From an uncultured Rhodospirillales bacterium (lineage in GTDB: Bacteria; Pseudomonadota; Alphaproteobacteria; Kiloniellales; Kiloniellaceae), in the NCBI GenBank assembly GCA_913060675.1, contig CAJXUS010000038.1, forward strand, positions 1 to 41,793: a stretch of DNA of 41,793 nt. Direction: 5' to 3'. Below the pieces are notes generated by a model. That model made no database searches, was not told the DNA's origin, and worked only from the letters and a program-made list of their open reading frames with translations. The position numbers and the translations under genes are program-made. Of this stretch, positions 33,219 to 41,757 are shown in pieces. Within the stretch, counting starts at the first letter, position 1, and each line of letters starts with the position of its first letter.

Positions 33219-34718
33219 GTGACCATGTCAGTACAAATTGATAATTTAACAAAAGAATATTTTAACAGCGGTACCTTGAGTGCATTGCCAAGCAAGTTGT
33301 TCATAAATGGCAAATGGGTTCCTGCAATTTCAGGAGAGGAAATTGAAACTCTCGACCCAGGAACAGCTAAAATGTTCGCCAAGGTTAGCGCGGCACAAAA
33401 AGAAGACGTTGATCTTGCTGTTGAAGCCGCTAATAAAGCTTTCAAGACTATTTGGCGGGATTTGAAACCCAGTAAACGTGGTGACATATTAGCAAAGGCC
33501 GCCGATTTATTAGAACAAAAATCTGATCTGTTTTCTGTGGTTGAGGCACTTGATTCCGGTAAGCCGTTAGCTGAAGCAAAGGGAGATGTTTCCAGTTCTA
33601 TTGGCGCGCTACGTTATTACGCAGGTTGTGCGGATAAAACTCAAGGCGACAGTTTTCCTCTAGGCGACGGGGTGTTTTCCTTTACCAGCGTTGAAGCAGT
33701 GGGGGTCACAGCTCATATTATTCCTTGGAATTACCCGTTAGCGACAACAGTTCGCGGCGTTGCTCCTGCTTTAGCTTCGGGTTGTACGGCTGTGGTTAAA
33801 CCTGCAGAACAAACGCCTTTGACAGCATTGATGTTGGCAGAAGTATTTCAAGAGGCCGGACTTCCTGACGGTGTTTACAATGTGATTTCTGGTACTGGTA
33901 AAAATGCTGGCAGTCCCTTGGTTGATCACCCAAAAGTTCAACACATTACGTTTACAGGCTCAGTCGGCACCGGAACTCTGGTTATGCAAGCCGCTGCTAG
34001 AAATATCAGCAGTGTTACCCTGGAGCTTGGTGGTAAATCTCCTATTGTTGCTTTGGCAGATTGCGATCTGGAAAAGGCAGCAGAAGGAGTTTTGTGGGCT
34101 ATTTTCTATAATGCTGGCCAAATCTGCTCTGCAGGATCAAGACTAGTTGTCGAACGGAGCATCCACCGTAAGTTGGTGGATAAAATTGTTGAAAAAACGT
34201 CACAACTTCAAGCAGGCCACGCCCTTCGTAACCCAAATTTTGGCGCGATTAACTCTAAAGAGCAGTTGGATAAAATCGACGGCTTTGTGACAAGAGCAAA
34301 ACAGCGCGGCATCAATTGCGTATGCGGTGGCTATCCATTGAGTACAAAAGAGACCGGGCAGGGGTGGTTTTATGCACCCACAATTATGGATGATGTTCCA
34401 ATGGATGACGAACTCGTTCAAGAGGAAATTTTCGGACCAGTTCTTACCGTTCAAGTTGTTGATAATGTCGAACAAGCCATTGAAGCGGCAAATTGTACTA
34501 ATTTTGCTTTAGCAGCGGGCATCTACACGCAGGACATCACCCATGCACTCCAACTTTCTCGCTCAATAGATTCTGGACAGGTAACTGTGAACGATTATTG
34601 GGCAGGTGGTATTGAGGTTCCTTTTGGTGGAAATCGACAATCAGGAATTGGTCGAGAAAAGGGACTTGAAGCACTGCGCAATTATTGCACGACGAAATCA
34701 ATAACGATGTCTTTTTAG
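33219..34718 (+). CDS. NAD(P)-dependent aldehyde dehydrogenase
   Basis: A 499-residue ALDH-superfamily enzyme oxidising an aldehyde to an acid. Present are IPWNYPL, the VKPAEQTPL cofactor segment, the FTGSVGTG glycine motif, the general-base glutamate in LELGGKSP (about residue 269) and the nucleophile Cys303 in NAGQICSAGSR. The C-terminal EVPFGGNRQSGIGREKGLEAL is of the betaine-aldehyde/gamma-aminobutyraldehyde type. Starts GTG 33219 and ATG 33225 are both possible. It follows the enolase-superfamily gene, suggesting that a dehydratase or racemase product is carried on to an aldehyde and oxidised. BetB cannot be excluded given the GMC gene upstream. Confidence 0.88.
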   Translation: MTMSVQIDNLTKEYFNSGTLSALPSKLFINGKWVPAISGEEIETLDPGTAKMFAKVSAAQKEDVDLAVEAANKAFKTIWRDLKPSKRGDILAKAADLLEQKSDLFSVVEALDSGKPLAEAKGDVSSSIGALRYYAGCADKTQGDSFPLGDGVFSFTSVEAVGVTAHIIPWNYPLATTVRGVAPALASGCTAVVKPAEQTPLTALMLAEVFQEAGLPDGVYNVISGTGKNAGSPLVDHPKVQHITFTGSVGTGTLVMQAAARNISSVTLELGGKSPIVALADCDLEKAAEGVLWAIFYNAGQICSAGSRLVVERSIHRKLVDKIVEKTSQLQAGHALRNPNFGAINSKEQLDKIDGFVTRAKQRGINCVCGGYPLSTKETGQGWFYAPTIMDDVPMDDELVQEEIFGPVLTVQVVDNVEQAIEAANCTNFALAAGIYTQDITHALQLSRSIDSGQVTVNDYWAGGIEVPFGGNRQSGIGREKGLEALRNYCTTKSITMSF

Positions 34719-35231
34719 ACACAAGAAAATGAAGGCACAAAGTGGCATTTATTGACGAGAATCATTCAAAATCCATAGACGAAAGTTGTTATTACAAAGC
34801 AAGCAACACCACTGTGGATTGTAGGTAAAAATTAAAGAATTATGCAAAAAACGTCTTCAATCAATAACCATCTAACCAGATGGGGAATTTTGATTAAAAG
34901 CTGACGTTTTTTGCATAGAAAGTCGCGACTAGGGATGGTGTTGTCTTTAAAGCGACAAGAGAACGATGTGGGACCCGTTCGAAATTTGATACTGAAAAAC
35001 AGGATCATAATGGAGGTGGAATTAATCAAAAGTGTGTTTCAACACTTGTCAGTTCGAAGTCATAATAAAGTGAAATATGAATTTTATAATCGCTTGTTTC
35101 GAACATAACTGACTATAATACCGATGAAACAGTTTATGCTTTTGAACAATGGGTTATATGATAACGTTCCTAATAAAATAAAAATGTTCATATAATTCTC
35201 ACCTCAATAACAATTAATAACAGGGAGTAGG
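34719..35231. other. 513-bp intergenic region before the ABC transporter
   Basis: No convincing gene. It contains the long inverted repeat at 34841-34917, a perfect AGTCGCGACT palindrome at 34921-34930 and an AAGTGT/ACACTT stem near 35031-35048. A 65-codon frame overlaps these repeats but has no family features or ribosome-binding site. The transporter promoter is probably in the AT-rich last 120 bp. Confidence 0.5.
34841..34917. repeat. Nested long inverted repeat (MITE-like or structured RNA)
   Basis: A perfect 15-bp outer stem pairs TATGCAAAAAACGTC (34841-34855) with its complement at 34903-34917. Inside it AATCAA (34859-34864) pairs with TTGATT (34890-34895), and the tip is CCATCT-AACC-AGATGG (34868-34883). 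The three nested stems span 77 bp. Terminal inverted repeats this clean suggest a miniature mobile element, but I see no target-site duplication. The alternative is a structured leader or a terminator for the ALDH gene. Confidence 0.8.
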
Positions 35232-36827
35232 ATGAAAATGTCACAAGAAATGAATTATTTGGCTAAACTAGCCGTAGAAGGCAAATTAGGTCGCAGAGCT
35301 TTTCTTGGAAAAGCTGCAGCACTCGGTGCTTCTACTGCAGTTGCAACTAGCCTTCTTTCCGGTACAGCATTGGCTGCAGGCCCTAAAAAAGGTGGTCACC
35401 TAAAAGCCGGTCTCGCTGGCGGTGAAAGTACAAACAGCCTGGATCCAGCAACCTTTTTGACCCAAGTTCCTGCCGATTTTGGCCGTATGTGGGGCGATAC
35501 TCTAGTCGAAGTTTCCCGTATTGGTGAAATCGTGTTCCGCCTGGCTGAAAGCATTGAGCCATCTGCAGATGCTAAAACATGGCATTTCACAATTCGCAAA
35601 GGCGTTAAGTTCCACAACGGAAAAACCTTAACTGCTACAGACGTATTAAAAACCATGGAACGTCATTCAGGTGACGATACCAAATCTGGTGCTCTAGGTA
35701 TTATGCGTGGCATTGAGTCCATGAAAGCCGACGGAGATGTGTTCTCTGTAACTTTAACAACGGCTAATGCTGATTTACCTTATCTGATGTCCGACTATCA
35801 CTTGATCATCCAGCCAGATGGCGGCATGGATGCGCCTGATGCTGGTATCGGTACAGGCCCATACAAAGTAACTGTCAATGAGCCAGGTGTTCGCCACGTT
35901 GGTGAACGTTTTGAAGATTATTGGGATGCGGGAAACCGTGGTCACGCTGATACCGTTGAGATCGTCGTTCTAAATGACGCCACAGCACGTACAGCTGCTC
36001 TTCAAGGTGGTCAGGTTCATATGATCAACCGTGTGGAGCCGAAAATTGCGGATCTGCTAGAGCGTGTTCCTGGGGTTTCAGTCAAAAGTGTATCTGGCCG
36101 TGGTCACTACGTTTTCCTCATGCACTGCAACACGGCACCGTTTGACAACAATGATCTTAGACTGGCATTGAAATACGCCATCGACCGCGAAGAAATGGTC
36201 GATAAAATCCTACGTGGTTACGGCTCTGTTGGTAATGATATGCCGATCAATGGCGGTTATCCTCTGTTCTCTGAAGATATTCCTCAGCGTACATTTGATC
36301 CAGATAAAGCCAGCTTCCATTACAAAAAATCTGGTCACTCTGGTCCTATAACATTGCAAACAGCAGCAACCGCTTTCTCTGGTGCCGTTGATGCAGCTCA
36401 GCTATTCCAACAGTCTGCTGCTAAATGCGGTATTACACTTGATGTGAAACGTGAGCCAGACGATGGTTACTGGACTGAAGTTTGGAACAAACAGCCATTC
36501 TCAGCTTCTTACTGGGGTGGATCTCGTCCAGTTCAGGATCAAATGTATTCAACAGCTTATAAATCAGACGCGGATTGGAATGACACACGTTTCTTCCGTC
36601 CAGACTTCGATAAACTGTTACTCGCTGCACGTGCCGAACTTGATCAGGCAAAACGTGTTGGTCTGTATCGCGAAATGGGACTTATGGTTCATAACGAAGG
36701 CGGCGTAATCGTGCCTATGTTTAATGATTTCATTAATGCCGTCAGCGATACAGTTGCTGGATGGGAAGATGATCCAAGTGGTGAATCTATGAACGGTTTT
36801 GCTCTTGCCAAAACTTGGTTAGCGTAA
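35232..36827 (+). CDS. ABC transporter solute-binding protein, family 5 (dipeptide type), Tat signal
   Basis: A 531-residue periplasmic receptor of the DppA/OppA/NikA family. The N-terminus has a twin-arginine signal (GRRAFLGK near residues 21-28 followed by an Ala-rich hydrophobic stretch ending ALAAG). Tat export suggests it folds, perhaps with ligand, in the cytoplasm. Family features include SLDPATF, the WHFTIRKGVKFHNGKTLTATDV segment and IGTGPYKV. Members bind peptides but also sugars, opines, metals and betaine-like molecules, so the name does not fix the substrate. It is the first gene of a four-gene transporter operon. Confidence 0.92.
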   Translation: MKMSQEMNYLAKLAVEGKLGRRAFLGKAAALGASTAVATSLLSGTALAAGPKKGGHLKAGLAGGESTNSLDPATFLTQVPADFGRMWGDTLVEVSRIGEIVFRLAESIEPSADAKTWHFTIRKGVKFHNGKTLTATDVLKTMERHSGDDTKSGALGIMRGIESMKADGDVFSVTLTTANADLPYLMSDYHLIIQPDGGMDAPDAGIGTGPYKVTVNEPGVRHVGERFEDYWDAGNRGHADTVEIVVLNDATARTAALQGGQVHMINRVEPKIADLLERVPGVSVKSVSGRGHYVFLMHCNTAPFDNNDLRLALKYAIDREEMVDKILRGYGSVGNDMPINGGYPLFSEDIPQRTFDPDKASFHYKKSGHSGPITLQTAATAFSGAVDAAQLFQQSAAKCGITLDVKREPDDGYWTEVWNKQPFSASYWGGSRPVQDQMYSTAYKSDADWNDTRFFRPDFDKLLLAARAELDQAKRVGLYREMGLMVHNEGGVIVPMFNDFINAVSDTVAGWEDDPSGESMNGFALAKTWLA

Positions 36828-36837
36828 ATATCGATCC

Positions 36838-37797
36838 ATGGGACATCCCATTTTGAATTTGGTGGCTCAACGCATTGCGTTGGGCTGCCTTCTCCTCCTT
36901 ATGGCATCTGTGTTAATTTTTATTGGCACTCAAATATTGCCTGGGGATATTGCTCAATCAATTTTAGGACAATCCGCTACACCTGAAGCTGTAGCAAATC
37001 TTAGAAAAGACCTTGGCTTAAATGACCCTGCTTATGTCAGATATTTCACTTGGTTATCGGGCGTATTACAGGGAGACCTGGGTGTCGCACTATCAAATGG
37101 AAAGCCTATTGCTCAAGCAGTTGGACAAAGATTAAGTAATACTTTGTTTCTTGCCGGCTGGGCTGCACTGATTTCTGTACCTTTGGCCGTCCTTCTTGGA
37201 CTGCTAGCTGTACAGTACAAAAACCGCTGGCCTGATAAACTTATTTCCGGCGTTACGTTAACGACAATATCCTTGCCTGAGTTTTTCCTTGGATATTTGT
37301 TGATTTTCTTTATTTCGGTTCAATTAAGATGGTTTCCATCAGTGGCAATCATCAATGATTCAATGTCTCTGGGGCAGAAACTAAATACGATTGCTTTACC
37401 TGTTGCTGTTTTAGTTTTGGTTGTCTTAGCTCAAATGATGCGTATGACCCGTGCTGCAATATTAAATGTGATGCAATCGGCTTATATTGAAACTGCCGAA
37501 CTAAAAGGAATAACACCTTTTCAGGTTATTCGAAAACACGCTTTTCCTAATGCAATCGCTCCAATTATCAACGTTATAATGCTCAATCTTGCATATTTGG
37601 TTGTTGGTGTGGTTATCGTTGAGGTGGTGTTTGCTTATCCAGGAATGGGACAGTATCTCGTTGATCACGTTTCCAAACGCGATGTTCCTGTTGTTCAAGC
37701 ATGTGCCCTGATATTTGCCAGCGTTTATATCTCTTTGAATATTGTTGCAGATATTGTGTCGATTGTTGCAAACCCTCGTTTACGACATCCGAAATAA
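36838..37797 (+). CDS. ABC transporter permease (DppB-type)
   Basis: A 319-residue inner-membrane permease with six predicted membrane helices and an N-terminal periplasmic loop (QILPGDIAQSILGQSATPEAV) typical of DppB/OppB. The EAA loop that contacts the ATPase is ETAELKGITPFQVIRKHAFPNA near residues 220-241. It begins 10 bp after the binding-protein gene and lacks a clear ribosome-binding site, so coupled translation is likely. Confidence 0.93.
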   Translation: MGHPILNLVAQRIALGCLLLLMASVLIFIGTQILPGDIAQSILGQSATPEAVANLRKDLGLNDPAYVRYFTWLSGVLQGDLGVALSNGKPIAQAVGQRLSNTLFLAGWAALISVPLAVLLGLLAVQYKNRWPDKLISGVTLTTISLPEFFLGYLLIFFISVQLRWFPSVAIINDSMSLGQKLNTIALPVAVLVLVVLAQMMRMTRAAILNVMQSAYIETAELKGITPFQVIRKHAFPNAIAPIINVIMLNLAYLVVGVVIVEVVFAYPGMGQYLVDHVSKRDVPVVQACALIFASVYISLNIVADIVSIVANPRLRHPK

Positions 37798-37809
37798 GGG
37801 AAGAGATAT

Positions 37810-38631
37810 ATGAATTTTAAAAGAATTCCCATAAGCGCACTTGTTGGCATACTTGCAACAAGTGGCTTTCTCTTTATAGCCTTGTTTGCGCCCGTTATAG
37901 CGCCTTATGGAATGGCTGAAATCGTTGGTGATGTATGGGAGCCAATGTCCGACAAGTTTTGGTTGGGGACGGATAATATTGGTCGAGATCTACTGACCCG
38001 TATGATGTATGGCGCCCGGACAACAATTTTTATTGCTGGCGTAGCGACAATACTTTCTTTTGGGCTGGGATCAGTTCTTGGTTTTACGGCTGCTGTTAAA
38101 GGTGGTTGGGTCGATATGGTCATGTCGCGTGCTGTTGATCTATTGATGTCAATACCAACATTGATTTTTGCACTCGTAGTTCTCTCTGTTCTACCAGGAA
38201 ACCTTTTAACTTTAATCGTAGTTATGGGTATTCTAGATAGTACACGTGTATATCGTTTGTCCCGAGCTGTTGCTGTAGATATCAACGTAATGGATTACGT
38301 AGAAGCCGCTCGCCTCAGAGGGGAAGGTTTACGTTGGATCATCTTCAAAGAAATACTACCCAATGCTCTGTCACCTTTGGTTGCTGAGTTAGGGTTAAGA
38401 TTTATCTTTATGATCCTTTTCTTATCTTCTCTATCTTTTCTTGGCCTCGGAATTCAACCTCCTGAAGCTGACTGGGGAAGCATGGTAAAAGCAAATAAAG
38501 ATGGTATTAATTTTGGTATTCCTGCTGCACTAATACCGGGGTTTGCGATAGCCATTCTTGCTATCTCTGTAAACCTTGTTGCTGATTGGATACTCAATAG
38601 AACTAGTGATCTAAAAGGGGGTCGAGGCTAA
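37810..38631 (+). CDS. ABC transporter permease (DppC-type)
   Basis: A 273-residue partner permease with a DppC/OppC N-terminus (a helix, then a periplasmic loop with FWLGTDNIGRDLLTRMMYGART) and an EAA loop, YVEAARLRGEGLRWIIFKEILPNA. The start is preceded by GGGAAGAG. Its TAA shares one base with the ATG of the ATPase gene. Confidence 0.93.
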   Translation: MNFKRIPISALVGILATSGFLFIALFAPVIAPYGMAEIVGDVWEPMSDKFWLGTDNIGRDLLTRMMYGARTTIFIAGVATILSFGLGSVLGFTAAVKGGWVDMVMSRAVDLLMSIPTLIFALVVLSVLPGNLLTLIVVMGILDSTRVYRLSRAVAVDINVMDYVEAARLRGEGLRWIIFKEILPNALSPLVAELGLRFIFMILFLSSLSFLGLGIQPPEADWGSMVKANKDGINFGIPAALIPGFAIAILAISVNLVADWILNRTSDLKGGRG

Positions 38632-40265
38632 TGGCTGAAAACCTACTTGAAATTAAAAACCTCAAAATTGGGGCTACCGTTTATCCACCAGGAGAAAAAC
38701 CACACGACATTACCATTGCTCAAGAGATATCCTTGACCCTTAAAAAAGGTCAGGTAATGGGGCTTATCGGTGAGAGTGGCGCTGGTAAATCCACCATTGG
38801 TCTTTCTGCAATGAGTTACGGCCGTGGCGGTGTCCAGCTTACGGGTGGCGAAGTCATCGTAAATGGACGTGATATCCTCCAGATTGGAGCTCAAGGATTA
38901 AGGGAATTACGCGGCCGTGAGGTAACTTATGTATCTCAATCAGCTGCAGCGTCATTTAATCCAGCTATGCGTTTAATGGAGCAGGTCATTGAAACGACTT
39001 TGCTTCATGGCCTGTCGACTAAAAAACAGGCTGAAGAGCGCGCGGTAGAACTCTTTGCGGCTCTGGGCTTACCTGATCCAGAAAATATTGGTAATCGTTA
39101 CCCGCATCAGGTTTCCGGGGGACAGTTACAACGTGCCATGACAGCAATGGCGCTTTGCCCTAAACCAGATTTGATTGTTTTTGATGAACCAACAACTGCG
39201 TTGGATGTGACTACGCAGATTGATGTATTAGCTGCTATAAAAAAAGCCATTCGAGATACAGGCGTAGCAGCGTTGTATATCACGCACGATCTAGCTGTCG
39301 TTGCTCAGGTTTCTGATGAAATACTGGTTTTACGTCACGGTAGAATGGTAGAGCACGGAACGACAGAGCATATTATCAACTCACCAAAAGAAGAGTACAC
39401 CCAACAATTGGTGTCTGCTCATAGTATTCAACATGAAGAGAAAAAACCTACAGAAAAACCTATTTTGTCTGTAGAAAACATTTCCGCTTCTTATGGTGGC
39501 GCGATCAAGGTGCTATCTAATGTTTCAGTAGATATCTATCCAGGTCAAACTCTTGCTGTTGTTGGTGAGTCCGGTTCAGGTAAATCGACCCTTGCACGTG
39601 TAATCACAGGGCTTCTTCCGCCGAGTGAGGGACGTATTACATTTGAAGGTGAGGAACTCTCACCTGCTTTACCTGAGAGATCTATTGAAGATCTGCGTCA
39701 ACTTCAGATGATTTATCAAATGGCCGATGTGGCGATGAACCCACGTCAGACAGTTGGTACGATCATTGGGCGGCCGTTAGAGCTATATTTTGGTATGCGT
39801 GGGGCTGAAAAGCGCAAACGTGTTATAGAGCTTTTAGATGAGATCGAAATGGGTGAAAAATTCATTGATCGTTATCCCGCGGAACTCTCTGGTGGTCAGA
39901 AGCAGCGTGTTTGTATTGCGCGTTCGTTGGCTGCAAAACCAAAGCTCATTATCTGTGATGAAGTTACCAGCGCGCTAGACCCCTTGGTTGCTGACGGCAT
40001 TTTGAAACTATTGTTAGACCTCCAAAAAGTTGAAGACGTGGCTTATCTCTTCATCACCCATGATTTGGCCACCGTTAAATCAATATCTGATTCAATCGCT
40101 GTAATGTACCAAGGTGAACTCGTGCGTTACGGTCAAAAATCGGAAGTCTTAGCGCCTCCGTTTGATGATTATACAGATCTCTTACTTTCTTCTGTCCCAG
40201 AAATGAAATTGGGCTGGTTGGAAGAAGTTATTGCCCATAGGAAAATGGAAAGTGCCGGGAATTAG
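38631..40265 (+). CDS. ABC transporter ATPase, fused DppD-DppF type
   Basis: A 544-residue protein with two complete nucleotide-binding domains in one chain. The first has Walker A GESGAGKST (near 46), signature VSGGQLQRAM and Walker B LIVFDEPTTALD. The second has GESGSGKST (near 315), LSGGQKQRVC and LIICDEVTSALD. The Walker B of the second half ends DE-V rather than DE-P, a mild deviation. DppD and DppF are usually separate; fused versions are common in Alphaproteobacteria. Confidence 0.93.
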   Translation: MAENLLEIKNLKIGATVYPPGEKPHDITIAQEISLTLKKGQVMGLIGESGAGKSTIGLSAMSYGRGGVQLTGGEVIVNGRDILQIGAQGLRELRGREVTYVSQSAAASFNPAMRLMEQVIETTLLHGLSTKKQAEERAVELFAALGLPDPENIGNRYPHQVSGGQLQRAMTAMALCPKPDLIVFDEPTTALDVTTQIDVLAAIKKAIRDTGVAALYITHDLAVVAQVSDEILVLRHGRMVEHGTTEHIINSPKEEYTQQLVSAHSIQHEEKKPTEKPILSVENISASYGGAIKVLSNVSVDIYPGQTLAVVGESGSGKSTLARVITGLLPPSEGRITFEGEELSPALPERSIEDLRQLQMIYQMADVAMNPRQTVGTIIGRPLELYFGMRGAEKRKRVIELLDEIEMGEKFIDRYPAELSGGQKQRVCIARSLAAKPKLIICDEVTSALDPLVADGILKLLLDLQKVEDVAYLFITHDLATVKSISDSIAVMYQGELVRYGQKSEVLAPPFDDYTDLLLSSVPEMKLGWLEEVIAHRKMESAGN

Positions 40266-40299
40266 CGAGGCTATTCCCGCGTTTTAAGGAGTTCGGCAC

Positions 40300-41139
40300 T
40301 TGGCTGTAAAAAATAAAGTATTGTTGATCATTCTTGATGGTCAACCCTGGAGAGATGCTCGCCGTTACATGGGTAATCTCGAAGGTTGGGTACAGTCTGG
40401 CGAAGCCCGCGTATGGAAAATGCGCGCGGTTTTGCCATCGACCTCGGCATGTTGTTACGCCTCAATCCATACAGGCGTAACACCTCAAGAACACAACGTT
40501 GTTTCAAACAATTCCATATTTCGGGTAAAACAGGCCGATATTTTCAGTCAGGTGCGTGCGGCTGGCGGTAAAACAGGTGCTGTTACCCACTCTTTTTGGT
40601 CAGAATTTTTTAATCGTGCACCTTTCGATATGGTTCGCGATATTGAATATGACGAAGAAGATGGTCCAATTAACCATGGTCGGTTTCATACCATGACGGG
40701 CTACGGTCATAACAATCAGATGACCCCTTCTGACGAAGATCTTTTTGCTACTCTGACCATGCTTACGGAACGGCATGGTATTGATTACGGGATATTACAT
40801 ACCTGTACTCTTGATTCTATGGGGCATCGGTTCGGACACGATTGTGGGCAAATGGATCATGCTTGTTTCGCAATTGATGCCATGTTGGCTCACTACCTGC
40901 CGCGTTGGATTAAAAATGGCTTTGAAGTCATCGTGACAGCTGACCACGGGCAATCCGACCGCGGTCATCATGGTGGACACGGCGAAGATCAACAGGATGT
41001 AGCACTTTATTGGTTTGGGGGTGGCGAGGGACCTAAAGAAGACGTCCTTCTTGATCAGCTACAATTGGCACCAACTATCCTTACCCGGATGGGGGCGCCA
41101 ATTCCTGAAACCATGAAAGCCAAGTCTTTTTTGAAATAA
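40300..41139 (+). CDS. Alkaline-phosphatase-superfamily phosphodiesterase/hydrolase
   Basis: A 279-residue metallohydrolase of the nucleotide pyrophosphatase/phosphonoacetate hydrolase branch. Visible are the metal Asp13 (LLIILDG), the nucleophile region LPSTSACCYASIHTG (Ser49 the likely nucleophile), a second metal site in TLDSMGHRFGHD and the C-terminal VTADHGQSDRGHHGGHGED. No signal peptide is seen, so it acts in the cytoplasm, presumably on what the transporter imports. The start is TTG, chosen because AAGGAG precedes it by 8 nt and no ATG fits. It is 34 bp after the ATPase gene and is followed by a strong terminator. Whether it attacks phosphoester, phosphonate or sulfate ester is open. 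Confidence 0.82.
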   Translation: MAVKNKVLLIILDGQPWRDARRYMGNLEGWVQSGEARVWKMRAVLPSTSACCYASIHTGVTPQEHNVVSNNSIFRVKQADIFSQVRAAGGKTGAVTHSFWSEFFNRAPFDMVRDIEYDEEDGPINHGRFHTMTGYGHNNQMTPSDEDLFATLTMLTERHGIDYGILHTCTLDSMGHRFGHDCGQMDHACFAIDAMLAHYLPRWIKNGFEVIVTADHGQSDRGHHGGHGEDQQDVALYWFGGGEGPKEDVLLDQLQLAPTILTRMGAPIPETMKAKSFLK

Positions 41140-41186
41140 TGTTATAAATGGGAAGTATTCTATCTTCCTGACCATTCTACAGAATG

Positions 41187-41258
41187 AGGGCGATCTGCTT
41201 ATAAATGTCATGAGTGTCTGATAATTAGACAATCTGTCAAAGCGGGTCGCCCTTTTTT
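41187..41258 (+). terminator. Intrinsic terminator/possible attenuator before CocE gene
   Basis: AGGGCGATCTGCTT (41187-41200) pairs with AAGCGGGTCGCCCT (41240-41253) over 14 positions, two of them G-U, so the stem forms only in plus-strand RNA. A TTTTTT run follows to 41258. The 39-nt loop contains a second TGTCT/AGACA hairpin. It ends the transporter operon but lies only 20 bp before the next start codon. Confidence 0.85.
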
Positions 41259-41278
41259 CGTTTCGTAAAGGTTATGTA

Positions 41279-41757
41279 ATGAACAGCGAAGCCATGAGAG
41301 CTCCTCAAATTATTCAAAGAGATGGGTATGTTGAATGGGATAATATATGGATCCCTTTATCAGATGGCCGCAAACTCTCTGCCCGTGTGTGGTTGCCAGA
41401 ATGCGCTGATGCAAACAAAGGAACCATAAACAGCGTTCCAGCGATCTTCGAATACCTCCCTTATCGTAAACGTGATGGCACAGCGCCCCGTGATGAAAGC
41501 ACTTACCCTGTTTTCGCCAAGGCTGGTTATGCTGGGGTTCGTGTTGATATCAGCGGCACAGGTGAATCAGATGGCGTTTTTGACGATGAATACTCTCCCC
41601 GAGAACTCGCTGATGGCGTTGAAGTCATAAACTGGATTGCGGCACAAGACTGGTGCGATGGAAACCTTGGTATGTTGGGTATTTCCTGGGGCGGTTTTAA
41701 TGGCTTACAAATAGCCGCCATGCGTCCAGAACCATTGAAAGCAGTTATATCCATAGG
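41279..41757 (+). CDS. CocE/NonD-family hydrolase (S15-like), 3'-truncated
   Basis: The N-terminal 159 residues of an alpha/beta hydrolase of the X-Pro dipeptidyl peptidase/cocaine esterase family. The opening DNIWIPLSDGRKLSARVWLPE and AIFEYLPYRKRDGT are standard. VDISGTGESDG is the oxyanion-region strand, and GMLGISWGGFNGLQIA contains the nucleophile serine in GxSxG (GISWG). The rest of the triad lies beyond the contig end, where adapter sequence takes over at 41758. It likely hydrolyses an ester or amide in the catabolic cluster. Confidence 0.88.

Noticed and set aside
29385..34718. Calling the GMC and ALDH genes betA and betB
   Set aside because: They are separated by a LysR gene and an enolase-superfamily gene, and no BetI regulator or choline transporter is present; family-level names are safer.
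34911..35108. 65-codon plus-strand frame in the gap before the ABC transporter
   Set aside because: It overlaps the inverted repeat and has no ribosome-binding site or family features.
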